DNA of 64,000 nt from Auanema rhodensis (GCA_964057225.1 OZ059894.1:7512131-7576130), one strand, 5' to 3'; numbered from the stretch's first letter, positions 41,734-53,128 are shown. The notes: a model not told the origin generated them from the sequence alone. Program-made: numbers and translations.

Positions 41734-42018
41734 TTACAATTTACAGAAAAGAAAAGAATGTATATAAAAATTTTTTCTGTCGTCGGCTTTGATGAAGTCC
41801 GGATCTTCGTAGGTGTCGTCAGAAGGTGAATATGTTCCTTCTCGGGGAGTATAAAACTGGTCGACTTGCGGCTTCGGCTTTTCGGCTGGTTGGTGCGGTT
41901 TTTCTATTTGAACACTAAGAAGTCGGGTACGGCTTCTGCGACGACTTGCGACAGTAGCGTCACTGTTGGTATCGGACGGGTAAAGGGCTCGGAAAACCGA
42001 TGAGAATCTTGTGGCCAC
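41734..42018 (-). pseudogene. Truncated gag of element D, copy 1
   Basis: The first 75 or so codons match the N-terminus of the B and E polyproteins (for example RSRTRLLSVQIE and PREGTYSPSDDT). Similarity stops near 41795, where a deletion joins it to 3' sequence and the frame ends after some 20 unrelated codons. As in B and E it begins with GTG rather than ATG. Confidence 0.75.
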
Positions 42019-42433
42019 CTTTATAGGACTCTTGGTTTGGAAAAACCGAGAATGGTGAGCTACGTGTGGGATGTTGACGTAAGGTGCGTAAGATTCTTTT
42101 AGATGTGTGTTGGGAGAGAGAAAGACTCGGGAGCAATAGGATAGTCATGCTTTGCTGGGCGATGCGGAGGGTAAATGAGAGGGAGTTTTTCAAATCCTGG
42201 CCAGGAATCTGACTCCGCCTATCTACCGTAAGCTTATTATAGTTAATGATGTTTATCTCTTCGCAAAAACTATTTTTATCCGCTCTTGCACTTTCCTCTA
42301 ATTTTGTTTTCTTACTGCTCTAGAATCTTTAAAAAAAACTTTATTCATGTCATCCCCTTTGTACTTTTGCGGCCTTTGGACATTTATTTTAAGGTTAGAA
42401 ACAAAAGAAAAGAAAAGAAAGAAAGAAAAAAAA

Positions 42434-42981
42434 ATGGATTTCCAACGTTATAATCCCACTGGCATGACTTATGTCCTGTGGAAATTATACAAATCCATCG
42501 TTGAGTACGATGGAGAAGGAGTTTTGGCTTATAGGCCAAATCTTGATATAATTTTAATGGTTTGTGTATCTCCATTTTATGTTTGATTATTTGATTACTT
42601 TAGTTTATCGAAGATCACCAAATGTATTATTTGGGGCAGGGCCATATAAACTTTGCCACCTTCGTAGATGTAGCTCCCGAAGTGGAGCTTGTTGGTCGAA
42701 GGTGCTTAGTTGATCTATGCGCTCATGTATATAATGGTAGGGCCGGTTTATTAACCGCACGTCCTTGGGCCTGGTACCAGGAAAAGAGTCATTTTTATTA
42801 TTATTTATTATATAGATTATTGTTTAAAATCTATATTGTTTATGATGACTCATTATTTGGTTTGGAACTTAGGGTTTCGCGAGGTTTAGAATATAGTGAA
42901 GATTTAATTGCGAGCGAAACTCCTATGTTTCTTGCCTCTGAGTTTCGAACTTGGTTGCAATCAAATACGGGTATTGACTGA
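42434..42981 (+). CDS. Antisense two-exon gene of element D, copy 1 (167 aa)
   Basis: Exons 42434-42559 and 42604-42981; intron 42560-42603 (44 bp) with GT donor and TTTAG acceptor, phase 0. It runs opposite to the element, between the 5' LTR and gag. Element E has the same gene with the intron at the same codon. The shared pattern includes GMT-VL-KLY, VLAYRP, then after the intron FIED, YLG-G, CL-DLCAH, W-WY, LLFKIY, GL-LR-S, EYS, and EF near the end. The protein is acidic and aromatic with no signal peptide or membrane helix. No family was recognised. The start ATG follows a purine-rich tract. Conservation of protein and intron while the sequence diverged argues for a working gene; a role against host silencing or in regulation is speculation. 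Confidence 0.75.
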
Positions 42982-43952
42982 ACAAAGCTTGTACTCTGTG
43001 TTTTTTTTTGTGCACTTTGCACTGTTTTCGTCAAGAAAATGGCCTTATGTGTTTTTCAATCTTGTCCTCATTCCTTTTTCCTTAAATAGCATGTTTTGCT
43101 CAAAATGTTTTCGACATTGTGCATGCTAATGAGGTTTGAGGAGAGTTATTGAAAAGGCTGTCCCTTTTCTTGATCAAAATAAGCAAAAGTGTGTTTTCCT
43201 AAGCGAATTTCTTTTTGAAAATGAGAAAAATACGTCTATTTTTGAACATTTCCAAATAACTTAGGATTACTGTAGGAGATAAGGGGTATCTTATGAGTTG
43301 AAACAACGAAATGATTTGAGGAAGATGACATAATCTACAGGGATAAAATCCGTAGCAGTTATGCTTCCGCCAACTTGACCTGACTGTCAATTAAGAGCTG
43401 AGAAGTCTTATTGCAGATTTACCAGGCTTTTTCGGACTAGTGTGGTCTCTTTTTATATTCAATTTATGTAACCGTTTTTGGTTTCCCGCAAAATAATATG
43501 TAAAATGGTCTTTTACGTCTGAATATAATAATATTTCAAAATTCTAGTCCTGACCACAAAATATACAAACTATAATCAATTGCGCGCGTCTTATAAACTT
43601 TTGTTCCAATAATTAAACTTCTCTATGCCCAAAAAAAATGTGAACAACTATAATTTCTCGTTTGGCAAAATTGTCCTCTATTTCAATCCAAACGTCCTCA
43701 AAATAGCATGAGAAGCGGTACAAGATACGATATAGAAAAGGGTGGACATTCAGACGGTTTTAAATTGAGGACGGCGGGCAAGAATTTTTATTGGTCCTAT
43801 CTCGCATTTAAGCGAGATTCCTTGTATCTGTACCTTAAAACAAATTGGCGCCTTCATTTTGTTGTTTCAAGTGGAGGATTTATAATTTAGAATGCAAAAA
43901 TGGACTTTTACAATGAAAAAAAATTTTTTTTTTGTTCAAAAGATGAGTTCGA
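42982..43952 (-). other. Leader of element D, copy 1, between antisense gene and primer site
   Basis: No further gene. Holds the blocks shared with B and E: TTTTTCGGACTAGTGTGGTC near 43428, CCAAACGTCCTCAAA near 43688, and a hairpin at 43799-43818. Confidence 0.6.
43799..43818 (-). other. Conserved leader hairpin (element D, copy 1)
   Basis: ATCTCGC pairs with GCGAGAT across a 6-nt loop. Compared with B (ATCTCT/AGAGAT), both sides of one pair have changed together. Confidence 0.5.
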
Positions 43953-43965
43953 GGTGGAACCTCCA
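43953..43965 (-). other. Primer binding site for tRNA-Gln (element D, copy 1)
   Basis: On the minus strand it reads TGGAGGTTCCACC directly after the 5' LTR, the same as in B and E. Confidence 0.6.
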
Positions 43966-44310
43966 CGTTCCGTTATGCTCCTGCGTCGATAATATAAACC
44001 ATTGTAGTTTATACTATGACGCGCATAGTATTCCTTGGTGTAGCGGTAAGGAATAAAGAGCATAAGGTCAATCATAAGATAAAAGAGAGAAAGATTTATT
44101 GGCATGAAACTACAACAATAATATACAAAGATAAAGATACAATACAATAAGATAAATATAAGTATAAAGACTAAACTACAAGCCGTCCATGAGCTTGCTA
44201 AGAGGCGAACTCCCGACCAAGGGAACGAGGGAAGGCGGAGCCATTCCTCGGTCCTCTGGTCGTCTGGCTCTAACCCTTCAGCTACATATATGGGGAGTCC
44301 GAATGGAACG
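43966..44310 (-). repeat. 5' LTR of element D, copy 1
   Basis: 345 bp, CGTTCC...GGAACG ends. It is related to but clearly diverged from the LTRs of B and E. Confidence 0.88.
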
Positions 44311-44422
44311 CCTTTCTTTGGATATATTGTGATAAAAAGCTCCAAGCTTATGATTACGTTGTTTGGATGCATAAGGGATAGACGGCGGATCTCTTGTGAG
44401 ATGATATTCTAAGAGATAATGT

Positions 44423-44494
44423 GGCCGAATGGTCTAGGGGTATGATTCTCGTTTTGGGTGCGAGAGGTCCCGGGTTCAAATCCCGGTTCGGCCC
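44423..44494 (+). tRNA. tRNA-Pro(TGG), anticodon-stem variant
   Basis: CTCGT instead of CTCGC next to the anticodon loop gives a G-U pair. Next start 253 bp on. Confidence 0.88.
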
Positions 44495-44675
44495 AAACTT
44501 TTGCTATCTTTTGTTTCAGAAACAGTTTTGATAATGCTTTCAGTTTCGGAACTTCTCTCACATCCTTTCTTTGGATATATTGTGATAAAAAGCTCCAAGG
44601 TTATGATTACGTTGTTTGGATGCATAAGGGATAGACGGCGGATCTCTTGTGAGATGATATTCTAGGAGATAATGT

Positions 44676-44747
44676 GGCCGAATGGTCTAGGGGTATGATT
44701 CTCGCTTTGGGTGCGAGAGGTCCCGGGTTCAAATCCCGGTTCGGCCC
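44676..44747 (+). tRNA. tRNA-Pro(TGG)
   Basis: Consensus copy with a T5 terminator; next start 253 bp on. Confidence 0.95.
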
Positions 44748-44928
44748 AAATTTTTGCTATCTTTTGTTTCAGAAACAGTTTTGATAATGCTTTCAGTTTC
44801 GGAACTTCTCTCACATCCTCTCTTTGGATATATTGTGATAAAAAGCTCCAAGCTTATAATTACGTTGCTTGGATGCATAAGGGATAGACGGCAGATCTCT
44901 TGTGAGATGATATTCTAGGAGATAATGT

Positions 44929-45000
44929 GGCCGAATGGTCTAGGGGTATGATTCTCGCTTTGGGTGCGAGAGGTCCCGGGTTCAAATCCCGGTTCGGCCC
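44929..45000 (+). tRNA. tRNA-Pro(TGG)
   Basis: Consensus copy; next start 253 bp on. Confidence 0.95.
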
Positions 45001-45181
45001 AAACTTTTGCTATCTTTTGTTTCAGAAACAGTTTTGATAATGCTTTCAGTTTCGGAACTTCTCTCACATCCTTTCTTTGGATATATTCTGGAAAAAAGGT
45101 CTCTGCTTATGATTACGTTGTTTGGATGCATAAGGGATAGACGGCGGATCTCTTGTGAGATGATATTCTAGGTGATAATGT

Positions 45182-45253
45182 GGCCGAATGGTCTAGGGGT
45201 ATGATTCTCGCTTTGGGTGCGAGAGGTCCCGGGTTCAAATCCCGGTTCGGCCC
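45182..45253 (+). tRNA. tRNA-Pro(TGG)
   Basis: Consensus copy; next start 253 bp on. Confidence 0.95.
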
Positions 45254-45434
45254 AAACTTTTGCTATCTTTTGTTTCAGAAACAGTTTTGATAATGCTTTC
45301 AGCTTCGGAACTTCTCTCACATCCTTTCTTTGGATATATTGTGATAAAAAGCTCCAAGCTTATAATTACGTTGTTTGGATGCATAAGGGATAGACGGCAG
45401 ATCTCTTGTGAGATGATATTCTAGGAGATAATGT

Positions 45435-45506
45435 GGCCGAATGGTCTAGGGGTATGATTCTCGCTTTGGGTGCGAGAGGTCCCGGGTTCAAATCCCGGTT
45501 CGGCCC
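45435..45506 (+). tRNA. tRNA-Pro(TGG), crossover unit
   Basis: Consensus copy. Upstream spacer is of the GCTATC dialect and downstream spacer of the GCTTTC dialect, so the crossover lies in or beside this gene. Next start 253 bp on. Confidence 0.95.
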
Positions 45507-45687
45507 AAACTTTTGCTTTCTTTTGTTTCAGAAACAGTTTTGATAAAGCTTTCAGTTTCGGAACTTCTCTCAAATCCTTTCATTGGATATATTCTGGTAA
45601 AAAGGTCTAGGCTTATGGTTACGTTGTTTGGATGCATCAGGAATAGACGGCGGATCTCTTGTGAGATCATATTCTAGGAGATAATGT

Positions 45688-45759
45688 GGCCGAATGGTCT
45701 AGGGGTATGATTCTCGCTTTGGGTGCGAGAGGTCCCGGGTTCAAATCCCGGTTCGGCCC
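45688..45759 (+). tRNA. tRNA-Pro(TGG)
   Basis: Consensus copy, partner of 32867; next start 375 bp on. Confidence 0.95.
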
Positions 45760-46062
45760 AAACTTTTGCTTTCTTTTGTTTCAGAAACAGTTTTGATAAA
45801 GCTTTCAGTTTCGGAACTTCTCTCAAATCCTTTCTTTGGATAATTTCCGGTAAAAAGGTCTAGGCTTATGGTTACGTTGTTTGGATGCATCAGGAATAGA
45901 CGGCGGATCTCTTGTGAGATGATATTCTAGTAGATAATGTCGATTGGACATTGTTTCTTGGATATATTGTGATAAAAAGGTCCAAGCTTATGATTACGTT
46001 GTTCGGATGCATCAGGAATAGACGGCGGATCTCTTGTGAGATGATATTCTGGGAGATAATGT

Positions 46063-46134
46063 GGCCGAATGGTCTAGGGGTATGATTCTCGCTTTGGGTG
46101 CGAGAGGTCCCGGGTTCAAATCCCGGTTCGGCCC
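46063..46134 (+). tRNA. tRNA-Pro(TGG)
   Basis: Consensus copy, partner of 33242; next start 253 bp on. Confidence 0.95.
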
Positions 46135-46315
46135 AAAATTTTGCTTTCTTTTGTTTCAGAAACAGTTTTGATAAAGCTTTCAGTTTCGGAACTTCTCTCA
46201 AATCCTTTCATTGGATATATTCTGGTAAAAAGGTCTAGGCTTATGGTTACGTTGTTTGGATGCATCAGGAATAGACGGCGGATCTCTTGTGAGATCATAT
46301 TCTAGGAGATAATGT

Positions 46316-46387
46316 GGCCGAATGGTCTAGGGGTATGATTCTCGCTTTGGGTGCGAGAGGTCCCGGGTTCAAATCCCGGTTCGGCCC
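46316..46387 (+). tRNA. tRNA-Pro(TGG)
   Basis: Consensus copy, partner of 33495; next start 497 bp on. Confidence 0.95.
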
Positions 46388-46812
46388 AAAATTTTGCTTT
46401 CTTTTGTTTCAGAAACAGTTTTGATAAAGCTTTCAGTTTCGGAACTTCTCTCAAATCCTTTCTTTGGATAATTTCCGGTAAAATGGTCTAGGCTTATGGT
46501 TACGTTGTTTGGATGCATCAGGAATAGACGGCGGATCTCTTGTGAGATGATATTCTAGGAGATAATGTCGATTGGACATTGTTTCTTGGATATATTGTGA
46601 TAAAAACCTCCAAGCTTATGATTACCGTGTTTGGATGCATCAGGAATAGTCGGCAGATCTCTTGTGAGATCATATTCTAGGAGATAATGTCGATTGGACA
46701 TTGTTTCTTGGATATATTGTGATAAAAAGGTCCGAGCTTATGATTACGTTGTTTGGATGCATAAGGGATAGACGGCGGATCTCTTGTGAGATGATATTCT
46801 AGGAGATAATGT

Positions 46813-46884
46813 GGCCGAATGGTCTAGGGGTATGATTCTCGCTTTGGGTGCGAGAGGTCCCGGGTTCAAATCCCGGTTCGGCCC
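46813..46884 (+). tRNA. tRNA-Pro(TGG)
   Basis: Consensus copy, partner of 33992; next start 375 bp on. Confidence 0.95.
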
Positions 46885-47187
46885 AAAATTTTGTTTTCTT
46901 TTATTTCAGAAACAGTTTTGATAAAGCTTTCAGTTTCGGAACTTCTCTCAAATCCTTTCTTTGGATAATTTCCGGTAAAAAGGTCTAGGCTTATGGTTAC
47001 GTTGTTTAGATGCATCAGGAATAGACGGCGGATCTCTTGTGAGATGATATTCTAGGAGATAATGTCGATTGGACATTGTTTCTTGGATATATTGTGATAA
47101 AAAACTCCAAGCTTATGATTACCGTGTTTGGATGCATCAGGAATAGACGGCAGATCTCTTGTGAGATCATATTCTAGGAGATAATGT

Positions 47188-47259
47188 GGCCGAATGGTCT
47201 AGGGGTATGATTCTCGCTTTGGGTGCGAGAGGTCCCGGGTTCAAATCCCGGTTCGGCCC
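47188..47259 (+). tRNA. tRNA-Pro(TGG)
   Basis: Consensus copy, last before the second element C. Confidence 0.95.
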
Positions 47260-47438
47260 AAACTTTTGCTTTCTTTTGTTTCAGAAACAGTTTTGATAAA
47301 GCTTTCAGTTTCGGAACTTCTCTCAAATCCTTTCTTTGGATAATTTCCGGTAAAAAGGTCTAGGCTTATGGTTACGTTGTTTGGATGCATAAGGTATAGA
47401 CGGCGTTCTCTTGTGAGATGTTATTCTGGGAGATAATG

Positions 47439-47850
47439 TGTTCCATACGTGTCCTATAAGTAGAGCGATTGACAACGTCAATCGCTTATAAAACGGAACA
47501 TTATAAAAACAAATAGCTGACGCTACATTTGAGAAACAGGAATTCAATGCAATAATGAACGAACACTTTTTCATATTAAGTTTAATTAAAGAAAGCCCAA
47601 TTCAAGCGGAACCAAGTTCCGCAGACCTGATATAACCACTTTTTATGCTCGTAAGGAAAACTATATAAGGTTTCCTTACGAGTCCTTTGGGCTGCGACTA
47701 GGAATCATTATGTAATTTTTATTATTGTAATTTGTATACTTTATCATGAATAAACCTTTCTCTCTATACTCTTTATCATTTATATTTGGAAGAAAAGAAA
47801 GTAATTCCATGTGGTTACCCAGCCGGAACCCTGGGAACCACCATGGAACG
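47439..47850 (+). repeat. 5' LTR of element C, copy 2
   Basis: Matches 34993-35404, with the hairpins and the TATA palindrome at 47648-47682. Confidence 0.9.
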
Positions 47851-47869
47851 TGGAGGTTCCGCCGAGATT
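47851..47869 (+). other. Primer binding site for tRNA-Gln (element C, copy 2)
   Basis: Same sequence as at 35405; the overlapping hairpin lies at 47864-47890. Confidence 0.65.
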
Positions 47870-47890
47870 CGTCTATAACCGACGAATCTC

Positions 47891-49264
47891 TAAGAACCAT
47901 ATTTCGCTACATAAATTTAGTTTTGTTGTCTTTCATACATCTAATTAAAGAATTATATTTCGATTATGCTATATGAATTTAATTTGAAATCTTTCTCTTC
48001 TTTATTTCATTCATTCAAAGAACTTTATTTTGATTTTGATTCATAAATTAATACTGAAATCTTAGATACATTTATTTAAAAAAATATATTTTGAAACAAC
48101 TTAATTTTGAAATTTTATATTTATTCATTTAAAAGAAACATTTCGATTTTTATCCATATTCTAAGATCTTTCATTCATTTTTGAGGAAAAACTTTGTTTA
48201 TAACTATCATAAATTAATTTGAAATTCTTTTATATTTATTCATTTAAAGAAAGGTATTTCGATATTTTTTTTCTGTCAATCTTTTCTTTTTCTGTTTTTT
48301 TTAATCAAAATCTATTCTATCTCTCATAAATTTTTGTTATAAAGTTTCAAACAATTTTTGAATCAAAAATGAATTAATTTCTTTCATGAATCATCACAAA
48401 ATTCATTGTTTTATATATATTAAAATTCATTAATTTCTATTCTATCCTTTAAAATGTATTACTCCTTTATATATATATATATATTTATGTACAAAACTAT
48501 TCTATACTAGTACTATATTCCTACTATATTCCTACTATATTCCTATTTTATTTTTCTTTTATCTTCTTTTAAATTTTATCTTTTTCCCTCTCTTATTACT
48601 ATTATTTTTTCTCTTCTTCCTAATATAACCCAGAAAACAGCCAAATAATTTTGAAATTTTTTATCTGAATCCCGAACCTAAGATTTACAATTTTGCATTT
48701 TGATCCTAAAAGTAGCCCGTGAGAAGCAATACCAGATTATCTCGAGAACTGAGCGGAGGCAACCACTATTTTTGATATAAGACGTACGCATTCCTGATTT
48801 TGAAGATCCCTTTTTGGTCCTATTTTTGCAAATTTGAAAATTACGACAGAATTAGTCGAGAATGAAAGTGTTAGAGTGGTCTCACCATGAAAAATCAGGG
48901 GAGCAGAATTTCGTTAAGGGAGCGATTTCTGTGATTTTTCATAGGCAAGAGAAGTCTGGGAAAGTGAATGTACGAGGCGTGAGCACCTAATCTTGTCGAA
49001 AGACTGAAAGGGAATACTGCTTAGATCACCGTCGTATATTTCACGCCTATTCGAGAGATGGGAACTTGATCCTAGAAAGGGCGCACCGGTCACAGGCCCG
49101 TGTATGTACCCGATTGAGCAATTCTCCGTTAGAAGATTCGCTGCAGGCTGGCCCCCTAGCAAGCGTCACGCATACAACCCCATATTGCCTCTCACGTTGT
49201 ATATATATTTTTATAAGATTCGCATCGTTGGTATAATAATTTCCTTTCCAGGAAAACCAACAAG
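47891..49264 (+). other. Leader of element C, copy 2, no gene seen
   Basis: Duplicate of 35445-36818. Confidence 0.6.
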
Positions 49265-50003
49265 ATGACGGACTCGAAGAGTAAAAAACCTCCGCAGGAT
49301 AAAACAAATCCACAGAGCGCAGCCCCCCGTAATGATACGCACGTCGAGCCAGTACTCGAGCAGAATCAAAGAAAGAGAGGACCTCCAAATGTTTATGAGC
49401 CGGACACGAAGCGCCGACCTACTGCTGCAAAAAAAAACCACCCGCTATACCGGGTACCCCCGCGAAAAAAATAGGCACAACAGCTATCAAAACTTCTCGC
49501 CACGCTATTACTCTTAGAAAAATTAAAACGTCTGTTAACAAACAAACTCCTAAACGCAATTCTAACGTTATCAAAAGCTCTAGCTATGTTAGCACAAATA
49601 CTTCCCCTTGTAAAGATTATTCTCAAATATCATTTTCATACCCAAATACTGCTATTCTTTCTTCTCCTCTTCCTCGAAATTCACCAAACTATCAGAGAAA
49701 ATAGAAGAAAACGCAAGAAAAGAATTATATGAGGAACGGAAGAAGGAGCCACCCACAATTAAGAAATGGAGTTCAGCACTTAAATTGGCATTGGGATTAG
49801 AAGATAATTCCCCTACAACGCCAGCAAAACCTTATCATGTGCCGATAAGGTATCACAGCACCATACCAGTAACAGAGCCGAAGAAGAGAGTTTCGAAGAG
49901 TCAGATCCCGGACCCAAACTTCGTGGCACCAACAGTACCAGTCATCCATAAGAAAAGACCGTCAACAGTTATTGGGACTACAAGTAAGAAGCTAGAACAA
50001 TAG
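49265..50003 (+). pseudogene. Broken Gag-like frame of element C, copy 2
   Basis: Duplicate of 36819-37557 with the same two frame switches, showing that they predate the duplication. Confidence 0.4.
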
Positions 50004-50373
50004 TAAAAATCCATAATTTCTATATAAAAATCACAAAAAGTATAATACCATTTTCATAATTTTCATAATTTTCATCTAAACTTGAACATATATTTTTTTT
50101 TTCTTCTCATTTAAGTAATACATAAAATTCTACACAAATTATTGTACATTTTTATTTTTTTCACTCTCATAACAATATTGTATTAATAACAAAAATTTCA
50201 AAATAAAATTATACATCATACTTGGAATCTTTCAAAAATCACTGCAAAGTTTTAATTACCAATCTTCATCACTTTTTCACCTAACTGATCAAAAAGGAGG
50301 CGACAAAAAGGAAGGAACAGACCGACCTAGTTTTAAAAGGATAAAAGGACAGAAAACAGTAACAAAGAAAACA

Positions 50374-50976
50374 ATGTCCACCCAACTTCCTGAAGCCGTC
50401 GAAATTCCCCTCATGATGGCCAAAAAGAGATGGCTTTCAATTCAACTATTAGTAAGAGAATTGAAGCAGCTAGGCGCCAATACCATCGCCAACCGCCCCA
50501 GAAAAGAGAAGATCCTGAAGGAGTTAGTTCAAGGACTAACAAGAGCGAACACCAGTACTGAAACGCTCAAAATCCTATGTTACCAATACGACAAGGATCA
50601 ACTGTCGGAGGTTGACCACTGCATAGGACCATGGACCAACATAGCAGGAGTCATCCGAGATGCCATTGCTGAACTAAGGGACCAACTAGGTTATTCACCT
50701 AGTTGCGATTCACCAGTACAGCAGACACCAAACTGGATTATTGCCGAGACCCATTCGGCCTATCAAGAATGGAGCCTGCAACATTGCAGCGAACTGCCAT
50801 CCACAGAGGCAAGAAAAAGCATTATAAATGCTCTACAAATATTTCTGGCATCACCAGCAACCACCAAGGAAGAAATGGAAAGAAAAACGGATTTATGCAA
50901 CAAGACTATGGATCTTCTCCACGACCTAGGATCATCACCATTACCAGAGATATACCAGTATTATGAAGAAGACTAA
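50374..50976 (+). CDS. Unknown 200-aa protein of element C, copy 2
   Basis: Identical to the product at 37928-38530. Confidence 0.65.
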   Translation: MSTQLPEAVEIPLMMAKKRWLSIQLLVRELKQLGANTIANRPRKEKILKELVQGLTRANTSTETLKILCYQYDKDQLSEVDHCIGPWTNIAGVIRDAIAELRDQLGYSPSCDSPVQQTPNWIIAETHSAYQEWSLQHCSELPSTEARKSIINALQIFLASPATTKEEMERKTDLCNKTMDLLHDLGSSPLPEIYQYYEED

Positions 50977-51179
50977 AAAGAACTTTTGAAAGATTCCCAG
51001 TATGATATATGATATATTATTTTGTAATTACATTGTTTTCCTTTTATTTTTTCTCATAAAATTGTTCTGTATTATCAGTATTCTTTTATTTTTTGAAACA
51101 TTTCATACAACTTTCACATTTGCATGGAATTTCACTTTCTCGATGTAGCTGAGGTCAGCTACTTTTTCGATATTAGGCA

Positions 51180-51591
51180 TGTTCCATACGTGTCCTATAA
51201 GTAGAGCGATTGACAACGTCAATCGCTTATAAAACGGAACATTATAAAAACAAATAGCTGACGCTACATTTGAGAAACAGGAATTCAATGCAATAATGAA
51301 CGAACACTTTTTCATATTAAGTTTAATTAAAGAAAGCCCAATTCAAGCGGAACCAAGTTCCGCAGACCTGATATAACCACTTTTTATGCTCGTAAGGAAA
51401 ACTATATAAGGTTTCCTTACGAGTCCTTTGGGCTGCGACTAGGAATCATTATGTAATTTTTATTATTGTAATTTGTATACTTTATCATGAATAAACCTTT
51501 CTCTCTATACTCTTTATCATTTATATTTGGAAGAAAAGAAAGTAATTCCATGTGGTTACCCAGCCGGAACCCTGGGAACCACCATGGAACG
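51180..51591 (+). repeat. 3' LTR of element C, copy 2
   Basis: Matches 38734-39145. Confidence 0.9.
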
Positions 51592-51596
51592 AATGT

Positions 51597-51668
51597 GGCC
51601 GAATGGTCTAGGGGTATGATTCTCGCTTTGGGTGCGAGAGGTCCCGGGTTCAAATCCCGGTTCGGCCC
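51597..51668 (+). tRNA. tRNA-Pro(TGG)
   Basis: Consensus copy, partner of 39151, with an LTR end directly upstream. Confidence 0.94.
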
Positions 51669-51971
51669 AAAATTTTGCTTTCTTTTGTTTCAGAAACAGT
51701 TTTGATAAAGCTTTCAGTTTCGGAACTTCTCTCAAATCCTTTCTTTGGATAATTTCCGGTAAAAAGGTCTAGGCTTATGGTTACGTTGTTTGGATGCATC
51801 AGGAATAGACTGCGGATCTCTTGTGAGATGATATTCTAGGAGATAATGTCGATTGGACATTGTTTCTTGGATATATTGTGATAAAAAGCTCCAAGCTTAT
51901 GATTACGTTGTTTGGATGCATAAGGGATAGACGGCGGATCTCTTGTGAGATGATATTCTAGTAGATAATGT

Positions 51972-52043
51972 GGCCGAATGGTCTAGGGGTATGATTCTCG
52001 CTTTGGGTGCGAGAGGTCCCGGGTTCAAATCCCGGTTCGGCCC
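51972..52043 (+). tRNA. tRNA-Pro(TGG)
   Basis: Consensus copy, partner of 39526. Confidence 0.95.
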
Positions 52044-52224
52044 AAAATTTTGTTTTCTCTTATTTCAGAAACAGTTTTGATAAAGCTTTCAGTTTCGGAA
52101 CTTCTCTCAAATCCTTTCTTTGGATAATTTCCGTTAAAAAGGTCTAGGCTTATGGTTACGTTGTTTAGATGCATCAGGAATAGACGGCGGATCTCTTGTG
52201 AGATGATATTCTAGGAGATAATGT

Positions 52225-52296
52225 GGCCAAATGGTCTAGGGGTATGATTCTCGTTTTGGGTGCGAGAGGTCCCTGGTTCAAATCCCGGTTCGGCCC
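52225..52296 (+). pseudogene. Degenerate tRNA-Pro(TGG)
   Basis: Partner of 39779 with the same three stem changes. Confidence 0.7.
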
Positions 52297-52477
52297 AAAC
52301 TTTTGCTATCTTTTGTTTAAGAAAAAGTTTTGATAATGCTTTCAGTTTCGGAACTTCTCTCACATCCTTTCTTTGGATATATTCTGGTAAAAAGGTCTAG
52401 GCTTATGATTACGTTGTTTGGATGCATAAGGGATAGACGGCGGATCTCTTGTGAGATGATATTCTAGTAGATAATGT

Positions 52478-52549
52478 GGCCGAATGGTCTAGGGGTATGA
52501 TTCTCGCTTTGGGTGCGAGAGGTCCCGGGTTCAAATCCCGGTTCGGCCC
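52478..52549 (+). tRNA. tRNA-Pro(TGG)
   Basis: Consensus copy, partner of 40032. Confidence 0.95.
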
Positions 52550-52730
52550 AAAATTTTGTTTTCTCTTATTTCAGAAACAGTTTTGATAAAGCTTTCAGTT
52601 TCGGAACTTCTCTCAAATCCTTTCTTTGGATAATTTCCGGTAAAAAGGTCTAGGCTTATGGTTACGTTGTTTAGATGCATCAGGAATAGACGGCGGATCT
52701 CTTGTGAGATGATATTCTAGGAGATAATGT

Positions 52731-52802
52731 GGCCAAATGGTCTAGGGGTATGATTCTCGTTTTGGGTGCGAGAGGTCCCTGGTTCAAATCCCGGTTCGGC
52801 CC
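52731..52802 (+). pseudogene. Degenerate tRNA-Pro(TGG)
   Basis: Partner of 40285 with the same three stem changes. Confidence 0.7.
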
Positions 52803-52983
52803 AAACTTTTGCTATCTTTTGTTTAAGAAAAAGTTTTGATAATGCTTTCAGTTTCGGAACTTCTCTCACATCCTTTCTTTGGATATATTCTGGTAAAAAG
52901 GTCTAGGCTTATGATTACGTTGTTTGGATGCATAAGGGATAGACCGCGGATCTCTTGTGAGATGATATTCTAGGAGATAATGT

Positions 52984-53055
52984 GGCCGAATGGTCTAGGG
53001 GTATAATTCTCGCTTTGGGTGCGAGAGGTCCCGGGTTCAAATCCCGGTTCGGCCC
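52984..53055 (+). tRNA. tRNA-Pro(TGG), D-arm variant
   Basis: Partner of 40538 with the same G to A. Confidence 0.88.
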
Positions 53056-53128
53056 AAACTTTTGCTATCTTTTGTTTCAGAAACAGTTTCGATAATGCTT
53101 TCAGTTTCGGAACTTCTCTCACATCCTT

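Larger units (their letters stand above)
40683..44310 (-). mobile_element. Element D, copy 1: internally deleted relative of element B
   Basis: A 3.6-kb element in minus orientation with target duplication CCTT (40679-40682 and 44311-44314). It keeps both LTRs, the tRNA-Gln primer site, the leader, the antisense two-exon gene, about 75 codons of gag, a 3' block and the purine tract. The rest of gag, env and pol are gone. The LTRs differ at a few bases and one has a 66-bp insert, so it is older than B. Confidence 0.9.
32614..45434 (+). repeat. Segmental duplication, copy 1
   Basis: This block of tRNA units plus elements C and D recurs directly downstream. Offsets are 12821 bp for tRNA units up to 34367 and 12446 bp from there on, because copy 1 has one 375-bp unit more. 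Sequence looks identical wherever compared, including all of C and D. Confidence 0.9.
44311..47438 (+). repeat. tRNA-Pro array, segment 4
   Basis: Ten units. The first five spacings are 253 bp with the GCTATC linker dialect. From the unit at 45435 the dialect changes to GCTTTC, marking the join between the two copies of the large duplication. Confidence 0.9.
47439..51591 (+). mobile_element. Element C, copy 2
   Basis: Carried along in the large duplication; appears identical to 34993-39145, including the AATG flanks, so it is not a second insertion event. Confidence 0.9.
51592..53128 (+). repeat. tRNA-Pro array, segment 5
   Basis: Duplicate of segment 3 with six units. Confidence 0.9.

Noticed and set aside
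41508..41792. Plus-strand open frame of 94 codons in element D
   Set aside because: It covers the 3' block shared with B, where no such frame exists, and has no recognisable features.
42908..43129. Plus-strand open frame overlapping the end of the antisense gene in D
   Set aside because: A different-frame shadow of the conserved exon 2; no counterpart in E.
47439..51591. Second independent insertion of element C (and of D at 53129)
   Set aside because: Flanking duplications, neighbouring tRNA variants and internal defects are the same as in the first copies, so they came with the segmental duplication.
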